The notes: generated by a model not told the origin, from the sequence alone. 64,000 nucleotides of DNA from Paraburkholderia panacisoli (GCF_008369935.1 NZ_VTUZ01000009.1:1-64000); one strand, 5' to 3'. Shown: positions 55,265-64,000, numbered from the stretch's first letter. Program-made: numbers and translations.

Positions 55265-57372
55265 GTTCGTATGGTCCGTGATGAAGCCCCCGCGACAGGT
55301 GCCCCGACGTCTGACTCAGCGCGCCAGTCCGGCAACCCCGCGACCCGCCGCGACAGTTCGTCCGCTGCGGCGATGAGCGGCCCGTCGGCCGGCTCGACAG
55401 CTTGCGCCGCGATCCCGATGCGTCGCGGCGCAGACGCGTCGGGTGGGTTGACCGCAAGCTCATCCGCGTACCGGCTGAGTTCGGCGCAAATCTGCTCCTC
55501 TGCCGCGCGCACTGCGTCGATTGCGGGTAGGCTCGACGATCCCGCTTGCGCCACGAGCAGGTTGCGCAACGCATCGCCCGCCAGCATGATCTCGCGTCCC
55601 TGCGCGAGAACCGTTTGCGCGCGCAGTGTCAGTTGCGCCTCCTCCCCTTCCTGCCAGCTGGGTTCGAGTGCGACACGCGAGAGCGTTGCCTCGCAATCGG
55701 CCAGCACCGCCCATGCCTGCAGCTGGCGCTGCGCATAGGGCAACGCATCCAGCTCCCCGGCGACTGGCCGGGTTGCACGGAGTTGTACGGCAATCGCGCG
55801 CAACAGGGTGGCGAGCTTCTGGCGCAGCACGTCGCTCTCGCCTTCGCGCCAGAACGACATCTGCACGAAGGTCGCCACGCCGACGCCCAGCACAATGCCC
55901 ACCATCCGGTCGCGGATTTCAGTGAGGTTCATGGTTGGGCCGAACTCTCCGAGCAACGCGAGCGAGAACGTGAACACCACCTGAATGCCGGCATAGCCGA
56001 TCCGCTCCGACCCGGCCGCTATCCATGCCCCTAACGCGACAACGGGTAGCGCCATCAGCAGCAGACCGACAACGTCGTCGAGGTGCGGCACGACGAACAC
56101 CACCATGAACAACGCCAGCGCACTGCCGATGCCGGCCCCGGCCAGCCGCAACAACGCACGCTGCGTCGATGCGCCGAGGCTCGGCAGCGCAACGATCAGG
56201 CAGGTCAGCATGATCGTGTGGACCCCCTGCCAGTCGACAGCGTTGTAAAACACGTAGCAGATGAGAACCGCGAGCAGCGTCTTCAGCGAAAAGCGCATGT
56301 ACGCGGGATTGGTCCAGGCGTCGGCCACGACCATCGGCTCGCTCGCGGGCGGCGTGCCGGATGCTGCGCCGCTTGCGACCAGATCGGCGAATGCGTGCAG
56401 CGCCCGCTGCAATTCGGCGGCAGCAGGCGTGGTGTCGGCGGCATTGCGCTCGTCAACGGTCGCCGTGCTCACATAGCGGTAGGGCTCGCCAGTGCTGACC
56501 GATTCGTCGAGCGCGCGGCCGTTCGCGCGCAACTCGCGCAACATCGCCAGCTGCGCTACCGACGCGCCTGGCCAGCTGGGCGGCAGCTCACTCGCTGCGC
56601 GATAAAGACGCGACACCGTCGCAATGCACGCAAGCTGCAACGCCTGATGCTCGCGATAGTGGGCGTCACGCATCGTCGTGAACCGCAGCAGCTTCTGCAG
56701 CGTGAGCGCGCCTTGCTGGACGGCTGCCAGCGTGACCGGCTCGGCACGGGTGGTGCCGTCGATCAGCTCCGTCAGGCGTGTGTCCAGCGCCGCCAGTTGC
56801 CGATGGATTTCCGCCTTGAGTTGCAATAGCGGTTCGGCGGGCAGCAGCAATGTGTTGACCAGGAGCGTCAGCGCGATCGGATAATTGACGGCGATCCACA
56901 CCCACAACACGGCCCGGATCAGGAGATCCGCCTGATCGGTCTGGTCGACGAAGCTCTGCACGTAGATCACGACGATTGCGACGATGAAGAACACGACCCC
57001 GATCTTCAGCACCCGCATGAGGTACACGCTGCCGAAGAACAGCAGACTCGCGGTCACGATGCGCAGCAACGGATAGTCGAACGTGAATTTCAACAGCAGG
57101 ATCGACAGCCCGATCGCGAGCGTCGATCCGACAATGAACATCACGCCGACCAGCCGCGTGACCACCACGTTCGACTGCGTAACGTAGAACACCAGCAGCA
57201 GCGACAGTGCGAGCTCCGGAACTTCGAGCGCCATCGACAGGACAATCACGATGGCGCTCGTCAGCATGCAACGCAACATCACGTTGAGGCGCCCCGGAAA
57301 AGGCGCCAGCTCGCGCTTCAGGAAAGCGCCTGTCTCGCGCACGGTGACGGGCAGGTAGTCGGCGGCGCTCAT
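55261..57372 (-). CDS. FUSC family inner-membrane exporter (MdtO-like)
   Basis: 703 residues with two clusters of transmembrane helices (ILSMALEVPELALSLLLVFY, then KTLLAVLICYVFYNAVDWQG and IGSALALFMVVFVVPHL) separated by cytoplasmic domains, the architecture of FUSC/AaeB-type exporters. Size and position match MdtO of E. coli (683 aa). It works with the HlyD-like adaptor and the outer-membrane channel to export toxic aromatic or dye-like compounds; the substrate is not known. Start overlaps none; the end overlaps the channel gene by ATGA. Confidence 0.88.
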   Translation of the reverse strand: MSAADYLPVTVRETGAFLKRELAPFPGRLNVMLRCMLTSAIVIVLSMALEVPELALSLLLVFYVTQSNVVVTRLVGVMFIVGSTLAIGLSILLLKFTFDYPLLRIVTASLLFFGSVYLMRVLKIGVVFFIVAIVVIYVQSFVDQTDQADLLIRAVLWVWIAVNYPIALTLLVNTLLLPAEPLLQLKAEIHRQLAALDTRLTELIDGTTRAEPVTLAAVQQGALTLQKLLRFTTMRDAHYREHQALQLACIATVSRLYRAASELPPSWPGASVAQLAMLRELRANGRALDESVSTGEPYRYVSTATVDERNAADTTPAAAELQRALHAFADLVASGAASGTPPASEPMVVADAWTNPAYMRFSLKTLLAVLICYVFYNAVDWQGVHTIMLTCLIVALPSLGASTQRALLRLAGAGIGSALALFMVVFVVPHLDDVVGLLLMALPVVALGAWIAAGSERIGYAGIQVVFTFSLALLGEFGPTMNLTEIRDRMVGIVLGVGVATFVQMSFWREGESDVLRQKLATLLRAIAVQLRATRPVAGELDALPYAQRQLQAWAVLADCEATLSRVALEPSWQEGEEAQLTLRAQTVLAQGREIMLAGDALRNLLVAQAGSSSLPAIDAVRAAEEQICAELSRYADELAVNPPDASAPRRIGIAAQAVEPADGPLIAAADELSRRVAGLPDWRAESDVGAPVAGASSRTIRT

Positions 57373-57379
57373 GGGCTCC

Positions 57380-58438
57380 TCACTGGCGCACGCCGTGGTT
57401 GTCGCGCCCAGGCTCCAGCACGGCCACGGCCGACGTACCCACGCGAAACAGCTCCGGGTTCGGATTGTCGACCCGGATCTTCACCGGGAAGCGCTGCGAT
57501 ACACGGACCCAGTTAAGCGTGCGTTGAATGCGCGGCAATCCGCCGGGCAATGCAAGGCCGGCTTCATCGGGCGCGACGCCATAACTGATCGAATCGACCG
57601 TGCCCTGGAAGCGCTGGCCGGTATCGCTCATCAGGTAGACCGTGGCGGGCGTACCCGCGCGGATGCCCTTGAGTTCGGTCTCGCGAAAATTCGCGACCAC
57701 ATACCAGTGCCGCGTGTCGATCAGGGTGAAGACCGGTTTGAGCGCCGTTGCAAACTGGCCCGTCGATGTCTTCAAGGACACGATGCGTCCATCGAACGGG
57801 GCTCGCACCGTCGCGTACTCGAGGTTCAGTTCGGCCAGCGCGATCTCCGCCATGACGACGGCACGTTGCGCAACGAGCGCATCGACGCCGCTCACAGCCG
57901 CTGCCGCCTGTTGCGCCTGCAGTTGCGCGGCGCTGAGTTCGGCTTGCGTGGCGCGTTGCGCGGTACGCGCACGGTCGACGTCTTCCGCCGACACATAGCC
58001 GTGCGACAGCAGCGGCTCCATGCGGTGCAGCGTATCGGATGCCTGACTGGCCGCGGCTCGCGCGCGCTCGACGGCCGCGCGCACCGACTGCGCGTTGTAC
58101 TGCTGCGCATTGACCGTGCGCTGGGTCAACTCGATCTGACGGTCGAGTGCGACGAGGGATGCGTTGCCTCGCGTCAGTGCATCCTGATACGGACGCGGAT
58201 CGATACGGAACAGCAGATCGCCCTGCTTCACCGCCTGATTGTCGCGCACGGCCAGTTCAACGATGCGTCCGTTGACCTCGGGCACGACGTCGATCGTATC
58301 CGCGTAGACATAGGCATCGTCGGTACGCGGCGCGTGGTCCAGCAGCCGGATGACATAGACAAGCAGCAACAGCGTCACGACGACCATAACGACGGCTGGC
58401 CACTTCCTCTTCGATGTTTTGCTGGCTATGTTCGCCAT
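57380..58438 (-). CDS. HlyD-family membrane fusion protein (MdtN-like)
   Basis: 352 residues. One N-terminal transmembrane helix (WPAVVMVVVTLLLLVYVIRL), a biotinyl-lipoyl domain (DDAYVYADTIDVVPEVNGRI), a coiled-coil hairpin, then the second half TVRAPFDGRIVSLKTSTGQF. This periplasmic adaptor bridges the FUSC pump and the outer-membrane channel. First full gene after the ytcA-like gene, 7 bases upstream of mdtO. Confidence 0.92.
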   Translation of the reverse strand: MANIASKTSKRKWPAVVMVVVTLLLLVYVIRLLDHAPRTDDAYVYADTIDVVPEVNGRIVELAVRDNQAVKQGDLLFRIDPRPYQDALTRGNASLVALDRQIELTQRTVNAQQYNAQSVRAAVERARAAASQASDTLHRMEPLLSHGYVSAEDVDRARTAQRATQAELSAAQLQAQQAAAAVSGVDALVAQRAVVMAEIALAELNLEYATVRAPFDGRIVSLKTSTGQFATALKPVFTLIDTRHWYVVANFRETELKGIRAGTPATVYLMSDTGQRFQGTVDSISYGVAPDEAGLALPGGLPRIQRTLNWVRVSQRFPVKIRVDNPNPELFRVGTSAVAVLEPGRDNHGVRQ

Positions 58439-58457
58439 TTACCCGCCCGAAGGAGAT

Positions 58458-58742
58458 TCAATGTTGAAAGAACATCAGCCAGATAGCGAGCGCAAGGAAG
58501 GTGACCAGCGTGGGATACACCACGGCTGCAGGCCCTATCAGATCGCGGGCCTGCGAACGCTTGAGAATCAGATGAATGACGACCGCGAGCACGACGCCCG
58601 CGACGATACAGAACAGCCAGTCCGGAAAGTATGCGCCGAGCACGCCAATCGACGGCGAGTTCACGCACCCCGACATCAGGGTCGCGGCAATCACGGCCAC
58701 GCCGATTGATCGCTTTGAACATCTGCCTCTGGCAAGTGACAT
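58458..58742 (-). CDS. YtcA-family small membrane lipoprotein
   Basis: 94 residues from the ATG at 58742. Lipobox ATLMSGCVNSPSIGVLGAYFP and two transmembrane segments (DWLFCIVAGVVLAVVIHLIL and VTFLALAIWLMFF), as in the E. coli YtcA-family protein encoded before mdtNOP. Function is unknown; presumed accessory to the efflux system. Weak ribosome-binding site; the frame opens further upstream to 58859 but without signal. Confidence 0.8.
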   Translation of the reverse strand: MSLARGRCSKRSIGVAVIAATLMSGCVNSPSIGVLGAYFPDWLFCIVAGVVLAVVIHLILKRSQARDLIGPAAVVYPTLVTFLALAIWLMFFQH

Positions 58743-59131
58743 GTCTCGTTTCAAGGTTGTCCGGGTGGCTCGAGCCAATGCCACACCTTGATGATACGCC
58801 GATGTGCGTGCCCCGGATTTCGGCTTGGGAGGTAGCGAGGCAAACAGTTTCGGGAGCACCTTTCCTGCCTGTACCGGTCAGCTGGGATCGAGAGATTGCG
58901 GGTGTAGCAGTTCGTCAAATTAATGCCAAAAGGGGCATTCCGCATCACATGAATATGCAATATCGCCGCAACGAACATCCACGTAAACTTGCACGCCTCG
59001 CTCGTGGCCGCACCGTGCACGCCTCGACGGATTCCCGGGCCGCACCTCTCGCGCAGACAGTCGTTTTCAGTATCCTCGCTCGGGTCGAATGTGACCATGG
59101 CGCGCACCCATGGACCCATTCAGGCGCCACG
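58743..59131. other. Intergenic region, no supported gene
   Basis: About 390 bases between the efflux operon and the histidine kinase. It holds the efflux promoter; no convincing motif or small gene is seen. Confidence 0.5.
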
Positions 59132-60670
59132 CTATCGGCCACCCCTTGTCGCATTTGCGCTCTCGATCGGAAGGCTGAAGCTGAAGGTGACACCACGGAT
59201 CTCATTGCGCACGGCCCAAATCCGACCGCCGTGTGCTTCGACGATCGTTCGGCAGATCGCCAGCCCGATGCCCATACCTGTTTGTTTCGTGGTAAAGAAC
59301 GGTTCAAATATCTTCTCGAAGTCGGCAAATCCTGTACCGCGATCCTCGACATCGATCACCACGCTTTCGCCGTCGCGACGCGAGCCGATCAATAACAGCT
59401 TCGGCCGCTCCGTCGTTGCTGCCAATGCCTCGATTGCGTTGCGAACAAGATTGACGAGCACCTGCTGGATCTGCACCGCGTCGGCCCGGATTTTCGGCAC
59501 GTCTTCGGCCAGCGTCGTTTCGAGCGAAATCGCGTTTCGCTGAATATCATCAGCCATCAGCGTGCATGCCTGAAGTATCAGTTTGTTGATATCTAGATCG
59601 ACCATTTCAGGAGCCGTATGCTTGAATAGTGCTCGAATGCGGCTTACCACTTCGGCCGCGGCATTGCCGTCGCGCACCACGTGCTCGGCGGAGAGTCTGG
59701 CTTGCTCGATGTTTGGCGGCTCCGCGGAGAGCCATCGCAGGCATGCGCGCCCATGCGCGACAACCGCCTGCAGCGGCTGATTGATCTCATGGGCGATTGA
59801 CGCGGACAATTCGGCGACCGCTGCGTTCCGCGATGCCTGCGCAAGCTTCTCCTGGGCATCGCGCAATGCCTCGGCCAGTTTCGCGGCGTCGTCAATGTCG
59901 ACTTCGAGGCCGAAGAACTGCATCACGCGCGCCTCGGCTGGCTCGCCACGGCGTTGCTCGCGAGCGGGATCCACTTCGAAGCTGGATAACAGATGTGGCT
60001 CGCTCGACAACTGGACGAGTAGCTTGAGAAGTTCGCGCCGGCCGCCTTCAGACCGACGTGGGCCTTCCTCGAGTGGGATCGCCCAACGGGGCCGCCGGAG
60101 CTGCTGATCATGCTCGACGAGATAAGTGCGGACAATGATCTGGGCGATCAGATCGAAATAGTCGAAAAGATATAGCGAGACGTCGAACAGCAGCTCTTTG
60201 GTGAGTCTTCCATCCAGCTCACCCACTGCGATGTATGTGCTCCAGATTTCTCGCAAGCCGTAGCGTAACGCCTGCAGCAGACTGTTCAACGGCACACGCT
60301 GATGCTCGCGTCTTTGTCCGATTTCGCGGAAGACGGCGATATCCCGAGCCGATGGAGGTTCGCCCGACAAAAGTGTCTCGAACCACACTTTGGCCGACAG
60401 CGCGACCGAATCCTCGACGTCGCGCATTGCAGGGGGAGAAAGCAGCTTGTATCCATCGAGCGACTTCAGTATCCCAAGTGCACGTTCGACAACAAGAGAC
60501 AGATCTGCTGCAAGCGAAGCGGTTTTTTCCCGCAAATCGGTGCTGATCCTTGGTACGTTGGCTAACACGGCAATAGGTCCGAAAGTATCGGTTGGACGGA
60601 TTCGATGAACGAACGTGCCGGCCCGTTGCGGGGAATGTGGCGGTTCCGGCGAAGTCCCGGCGGCCACCAC
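59132..60670 (-). CDS. Orphan sensor histidine kinase
   Basis: Up to 512 residues. The N-terminal ~200 residues (ERALGILKSLDGYKLLSPPA to FDYFDLIAQIIV) form a soluble helical sensor domain. HisKA carries IAHEINQPLQAVVAHGRACL with the phospho-acceptor His; the ATPase part has NLVRNAIEAL (N box), DRGTGF (G1) and TGMGIGLAICRTIVEAHGGR (G2). No transmembrane segment, so it is cytoplasmic. No response regulator is encoded nearby. The open frame starts at GTG 60670; GTG 60568 is an alternative. A GGGG palindrome lies about 100-190 bases upstream. Confidence 0.88.
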   Translation of the reverse strand: MVAAGTSPEPPHSPQRAGTFVHRIRPTDTFGPIAVLANVPRISTDLREKTASLAADLSLVVERALGILKSLDGYKLLSPPAMRDVEDSVALSAKVWFETLLSGEPPSARDIAVFREIGQRREHQRVPLNSLLQALRYGLREIWSTYIAVGELDGRLTKELLFDVSLYLFDYFDLIAQIIVRTYLVEHDQQLRRPRWAIPLEEGPRRSEGGRRELLKLLVQLSSEPHLLSSFEVDPAREQRRGEPAEARVMQFFGLEVDIDDAAKLAEALRDAQEKLAQASRNAAVAELSASIAHEINQPLQAVVAHGRACLRWLSAEPPNIEQARLSAEHVVRDGNAAAEVVSRIRALFKHTAPEMVDLDINKLILQACTLMADDIQRNAISLETTLAEDVPKIRADAVQIQQVLVNLVRNAIEALAATTERPKLLLIGSRRDGESVVIDVEDRGTGFADFEKIFEPFFTTKQTGMGIGLAICRTIVEAHGGRIWAVRNEIRGVTFSFSLPIESANATRGGR

Positions 60671-61125
60671 GCAGAGATGGGCCAGCGCACTACCCGTTGT
60701 TCGGTGCGTGCTTCAAATCCCATCCGTTGTATACATGGTCTCCGGAGACGGCATGACGGAACATCCCCCTTTTGGGGGAGACGCTACCGGAGCGATGGGG
60801 GATGGACAGCAGCACACCCAACCGGCAGTCCCAGGTATTCTCGATGCGGTGACCGAAAAGTGCATGTGATCGCTATCAGCGCAGCAGGTCACGTCAACAT
60901 CGCAAATCGCCGCCGCGCGTGCAGGCCATTTACCCCGATGCTCCTCTTCCTGGTCAAATCCGGGCGCACTCCACATTCATGTAATGGCAGCCGGCAAGCC
61001 TGCTACCTATCATCAAGCCAGGACCGAGCGTTGGCTCGCGAGCTTCGCACGTCACATAAGACTGTGGGCGAGCCACTGGCGTCGCCCTGCCAGTGTTTGT
61101 CTAACGAGAATGGAGGAACCGCGCC
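60671..61125. other. Intergenic region with a GGGG palindrome
   Basis: About 455 bases between divergent genes. Contains the CCCC/GGGG palindrome at 60762-60780; the short frames here lack ribosome-binding sites or motifs. Confidence 0.5.
60762..60780. promoter_or_regulatory. Candidate operator 3: ATCCCCC-TTTT-GGGGGAG palindrome
   Basis: Third and most symmetric copy of the inverted repeat found before both lipid operons (43588, 53112). It lies in the divergent region between the orphan histidine kinase and the DUF3331 gene. Confidence 0.55.
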
Positions 61126-61518
61126 ATGCAAGCTCCCATTGAAGCAGACGGAATCTGGCAGTCAACGATGACGCGCCTCTCGAGCGAAGGCGAAATGCGG
61201 CTGCCCATTGGGTCCAATCCCACCCACCCGATGTACGGCGAAGGCTACTTTTCGACATGTGCCATCCGGGTTCTGGACCGCAATGGACAGACTTCGGCAA
61301 CTATCGCGTGGAGCGACCCGACCTCCTGCTGCTACGGTGCACAGATCTGGCGGCGCTGCATCGCGAAGAAAGGCGGCGTTTGCGCGCTGAGTGGTCAGCT
61401 CATCGCAACAGGCGACGCCGTGTATCGACCCAGGCGTCTGAATCCTGCACCACGAAACATCGAAGCGATGATTCTGGCCACAGTCATGCAGGCTGTCCCT
61501 TTGGAGGATGCTGTCTGA
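61126..61518 (+). CDS. DUF3331 family protein
   Basis: 130 residues, GGAGG upstream of the ATG. The core WSDPTSCCYGAQIWRRCIAK, then GGVCALSGQLIATGDAVYRP and AMILATVMQAV, matches DUF3331, a family described mainly in Burkholderia with unknown function. The conserved Cys pairs (SCC and VCALSG) suggest metal binding. It stands alone upstream of the pyruvate oxidase gene. Confidence 0.8.
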   Translation: MQAPIEADGIWQSTMTRLSSEGEMRLPIGSNPTHPMYGEGYFSTCAIRVLDRNGQTSATIAWSDPTSCCYGAQIWRRCIAKKGGVCALSGQLIATGDAVYRPRRLNPAPRNIEAMILATVMQAVPLEDAV

Positions 61519-61743
61519 TTGCATGTCTATGCAATGGGACCCGCGTCCATGTGCTTCGCCTCGCGGTTAAACAAGCGTCGAGCGCCAATAGCCTCGTCAG
61601 GCTGATTGCAGATTCATGTAATAGCGGTCCTTCGCATCGCCCGCTATTATCAAAAAAACATGGCATAGCGAAACGTTCAACTCAGTCGCTACGGCTCGGT
61701 GAATCCGGACTTTTTTGTTTCTCCTTAACTACGGAGATGTGAA

Positions 61744-63465
61744 ATGGCAACCATAGCTGCCGACTACATGGTTGGTGCACTAGCCAATGCGGGAATCAAG
61801 CGCGTGTACGGCGTGGTGGGGGATTCCCTCAATGGATTCACGGACTCCCTGCGCCGCGACGGATCGATTGAATGGGTTCACATGCGGCATGAGGAAAGCG
61901 CGGCTTTCGCCGCTGGCGCCGAAGCTCATTTGACGGGGCAGCTCGCAGTCTGCTGTGGGAGCTGCGGTCCGGGGAATCTGCATCTTATCAACGGCCTGTT
62001 CGATTGCCATCGCAGCGGTGTGCCTGTTCTCGCTATCGCCGCGCATGTCCCCAGTACGGAAATCGGCATCGACTATTTTCAGGCTACCCACCCCGAAGCG
62101 TTGTTCAAGGAATGTAGTCACTACGTCGAACTCGTCCACAGTGCCGACCAGCTACCGCAAATTCTGGGCCGTGCCATCCGGACGGCGGTTGCGCGCAAAG
62201 GCGTCGCTGTGGTCGTCATACCAGGCGATGTGGCACTCGGGACGCTTACCAAACCTGCGCCGCACTGGAGCGCGCCTGCCGCTCCGGTGATGCGCCCATC
62301 GAACGACGAAGTCGCGAAACTCGCACGCCTGTTGAACCAGTCGTCGCGAGTGACGTTGCTGTGCGGGGCGGGATGCAAGGATTCCCACACGGAAGTCGTG
62401 GAACTTGCCCGCAAGCTGCAAGCGCCAATCGTGCACTCGCTGCGTGGCAAGGAGTACATCGAATACGATAACCCGTTCGATGTGGGAATGACGGGTCTTG
62501 TGGGGTTCGCCTCCGGCTACTCCGCGATGAAGAGTTGCGACATGCTCCTGATGTTGGGCACTGACTTCCCCTATCGACAGTTCTACCCGGAGAAAGTGAC
62601 CATCGCGCAAGTCGATACGCGGGCGGAAGCGCTCGGCAACCGGTGCCCGCTAGAGCTCGGCGTATTGGGAACGGTCAAGGATACGCTCGATGCACTTCTG
62701 CCAATGATCCAGGAGAAAACGGATAGCAGCTTCCTGAATCGCGCGCTCGACGACTATCGCAAGGCTCGCCAGAGTCTGAATGCGCTGGCGGAGCCAGAAC
62801 CGGGCAGCAGCACCATCCATCCGCAGTACGTGACCAGGCTCGTCAGCGAACTGGCGGACGAGGATGCCATCTTCTCCTGCGACGTCGGCACCCCCATCGC
62901 GTGGACAGCCAGATACCTGAAAATGAACGGCAAACGACGACTGGTGGGTTCTTTCAATCACGGTTCGATGGCCAACTCACTGTTGCACTCGATTGGCGCG
63001 CAGGCCGCTTTCAGGGACCGGCAGGTGATTTCGATGTCGGGTGACGGCGGCTTCACCATGATGATGGGAGAGTTTTTGACGCTGGCTCAAACAGGGTTGC
63101 CGGTCAAGGTCGTCGTGCTCAACAACGGAACGCTGGGCTTCGTGGAAATGGAGATGAAGGCCAGCGGGTTCCTTGATACAGGATGCGACCTGAAAAATCC
63201 TAACTTCGCCGCGATGGCCAATGCGATCGGAATCAAAGGCGTGCGCGTCGAGCACCCCGCAGAGCTGGAACAAGCGTTAAGCGAAGCATTCGCTCATCCG
63301 GGTCCGGCTCTCGTCGACGTAGTGAGCGCACGTCAGGAACTCGTGATGCCTCCTACGACGACGGGTGACCAGGCCTATCACTTTGGACTGTTTATGCTTC
63401 GTGCCGTCATGGACGGTCGAGGCCAGCAGCTCATCGACCTTGCAAAAGTCAATCTGTTCCGGTAG
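61744..63465 (+). CDS. poxB: Thiamine-diphosphate pyruvate oxidase/dehydrogenase (PoxB-like)
   Basis: 573 residues, close to PoxB (572). YGVVGDSLNGF and MRHEESAAFAAGAEAHLTG carry the activating Glu 50; the FAD/linker domain includes CCGSCGPGNLHLINGLFDCH; the ThDP-binding GDGGFTMMMGEFLTLAQTG is near 432, with the NN motif VVLNNGTLGF. In E. coli PoxB oxidatively decarboxylates pyruvate to acetate at the inner membrane, passing electrons to quinone in stationary phase. The distinct C-terminal membrane-binding tail is not obvious here. A MFS gene follows. Confidence 0.9.
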   Translation: MATIAADYMVGALANAGIKRVYGVVGDSLNGFTDSLRRDGSIEWVHMRHEESAAFAAGAEAHLTGQLAVCCGSCGPGNLHLINGLFDCHRSGVPVLAIAAHVPSTEIGIDYFQATHPEALFKECSHYVELVHSADQLPQILGRAIRTAVARKGVAVVVIPGDVALGTLTKPAPHWSAPAAPVMRPSNDEVAKLARLLNQSSRVTLLCGAGCKDSHTEVVELARKLQAPIVHSLRGKEYIEYDNPFDVGMTGLVGFASGYSAMKSCDMLLMLGTDFPYRQFYPEKVTIAQVDTRAEALGNRCPLELGVLGTVKDTLDALLPMIQEKTDSSFLNRALDDYRKARQSLNALAEPEPGSSTIHPQYVTRLVSELADEDAIFSCDVGTPIAWTARYLKMNGKRRLVGSFNHGSMANSLLHSIGAQAAFRDRQVISMSGDGGFTMMMGEFLTLAQTGLPVKVVVLNNGTLGFVEMEMKASGFLDTGCDLKNPNFAAMANAIGIKGVRVEHPAELEQALSEAFAHPGPALVDVVSARQELVMPPTTTGDQAYHFGLFMLRAVMDGRGQQLIDLAKVNLFR

Positions 63466-63572
63466 TGCGATCCGCAAGCGTGTAGGGACTGTTATCCCAA
63501 CCCGGTCGCTTGTTTCTTCATTCAACCCGGACCTGTGTTGATAACGGACATCCGACGGCATGTCACGCCGAG

Positions 63573-63600
63573 ATTCGGTCGAACGGGGGTTCGACCGAAT
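63573..63600. terminator. Perfect 12-bp hairpin after poxB
   Basis: ATTCGGTCGAAC-GGGG-GTTCGACCGAAT, a perfect 12-base stem with a four-G loop about 105 bases after the poxB stop. No T-run follows. It may be a terminator, RNA-protecting element or operator before the MFS gene. Confidence 0.5.
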
Positions 63601-63682
63601 CCGGCTCTGGATCACCTGATTCGTATCTCCGCCGCGCGTTGGCCCGTACCCGGTTCATCGGCAATTCAAGGGAAATTGAATC

Positions 63683-64000
63683 ATGTCCAGCAAGATCTTG
63701 AGCACTGGGAATCTTCGATCGGACCGCGAGCCAATACATATCGGCTTCGTCGTCGCGTGGCTTTTTTGCGCAGCGTTCTACTTCATGCAGTACATGCTGC
63801 GCTCCGCGCCGGGCGTCATGATGCCCGAGTTGAGTACGGCGTTCGCCCGCGATGCGCTGGGCGTGGGCACGCTCGTCGGCCTGTATTACTACACCTATGC
63901 GCTGTTCTCGATCGTTTGCGGGGCGTTGCTCGACCGGCTCGGCGGCAAGGCCGTCATTCCGGCCGGCATCGTGCTGGTTGCCGTCGGGGCGGCACTGTTC
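63683..64000 (+). CDS. MFS transporter, 3'-truncated by the window edge
   Basis: 106 residues are present. After a short polar start come three hydrophobic helices: IHIGFVVAWLFCAAFYFMQY, VGTLVGLYYYTYALFSIVCG and KAVIPAGIVLVAVGAAL, with the conserved MFS cytoplasmic loop LLDRLGGK after helix 2. The ATG at 63683 follows AAGGGA. The rest and the substrate lie outside the window; the start is typical of D-galactonate/hexuronate-like MFS proteins, a weak guess. Confidence 0.8.
   Translation, partial: MSSKILSTGNLRSDREPIHIGFVVAWLFCAAFYFMQYMLRSAPGVMMPELSTAFARDALGVGTLVGLYYYTYALFSIVCGALLDRLGGKAVIPAGIVLVAVGAALF

Noticed and set aside
54491..55738. 415-codon plus-strand frame opposite the efflux channel and pump genes
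   Set aside because: Antisense shadow of two well-supported genes.
61613..61650. Inverted repeat AATAGCGG...CCGCTATT upstream of poxB
   Set aside because: Resembles a terminator, but the A-run follows on the wrong strand; left uncalled.

Overview
The window is GC-rich and densely coded. It fits a Burkholderiaceae chromosome or megaplasmid of the Burkholderia/Paraburkholderia/Caballeronia group: DUF1488 and DUF3331 proteins, Burkholderia-type ABC-free catabolic clusters, LuxR/MalT-type and AcoR-type regulators, and codon choice all agree. The genus call is inference from gene content. No rRNA, tRNA or CRISPR array was seen.

Layout. 1-6.0 kb: the end of an exopolysaccharide locus, with two clan GH-A glycoside hydrolases, a GH130-like beta-propeller protein and a Wzx-type flippase. 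6.2-16.5 kb: a quinoprotein alcohol-oxidation island. An AcoR-type sigma-54 activator is followed by a decayed pqq operon, a divergently transcribed aldehyde dehydrogenase, a PQQ alcohol dehydrogenase carrying the extra Asp associated with lanthanide enzymes, and a binding-protein/cytochrome c fusion. Sequences resembling -24/-12 promoters precede all four transcription units, so the island reads as one sigma-54 regulon. 17-22 kb: DUF1488, two transglutaminase-like proteins, a toxin-like/DUF4279 immunity-like pair. 22-29.7 kb: an SDR/LysR divergent pair, a poorly coding stretch, a GntR regulator, a TRAP transporter without its binding protein, and a frameshifted PpiC-type isomerase. 29.9-33.5 kb: a GH3 lipoprotein and a rearrangement scar with remnants of an IS30-type transposase and of ohr/osmC.

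33.5-53 kb: a fatty-acid island. One minus-strand operon encodes two acyl-CoA dehydrogenases, a saccharopine-dehydrogenase-like reductase, a thiolase, an acyl-CoA ligase, both ETF subunits and an OmpW/AlkL-like porin. A divergent 912-residue MalT/AlkS-like regulator separates it from a second minus-strand operon with an AlkK-like ligase, a MaoC/PhaJ-like hydratase, a class II-like PHA synthase, a phasin, an mcl-PHA depolymerase and a DUF445 protein interrupted by an in-frame TAG. The same short palindrome (ATCCCC, 4-6 nt, GGGG(G)AG) sits upstream of both operons and again upstream of an orphan histidine kinase near 60.8 kb; it is a candidate operator. Together the genes suggest uptake and activation of medium-chain acids, beta-oxidation, and storage or mobilisation of carbon as medium-chain-length PHA.

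53.3-64 kb: a small membrane protein, a ytcA-mdtN-mdtO-mdtP-like efflux operon, the orphan histidine kinase, a DUF3331 protein, a pyruvate oxidase and the start of an MFS transporter.
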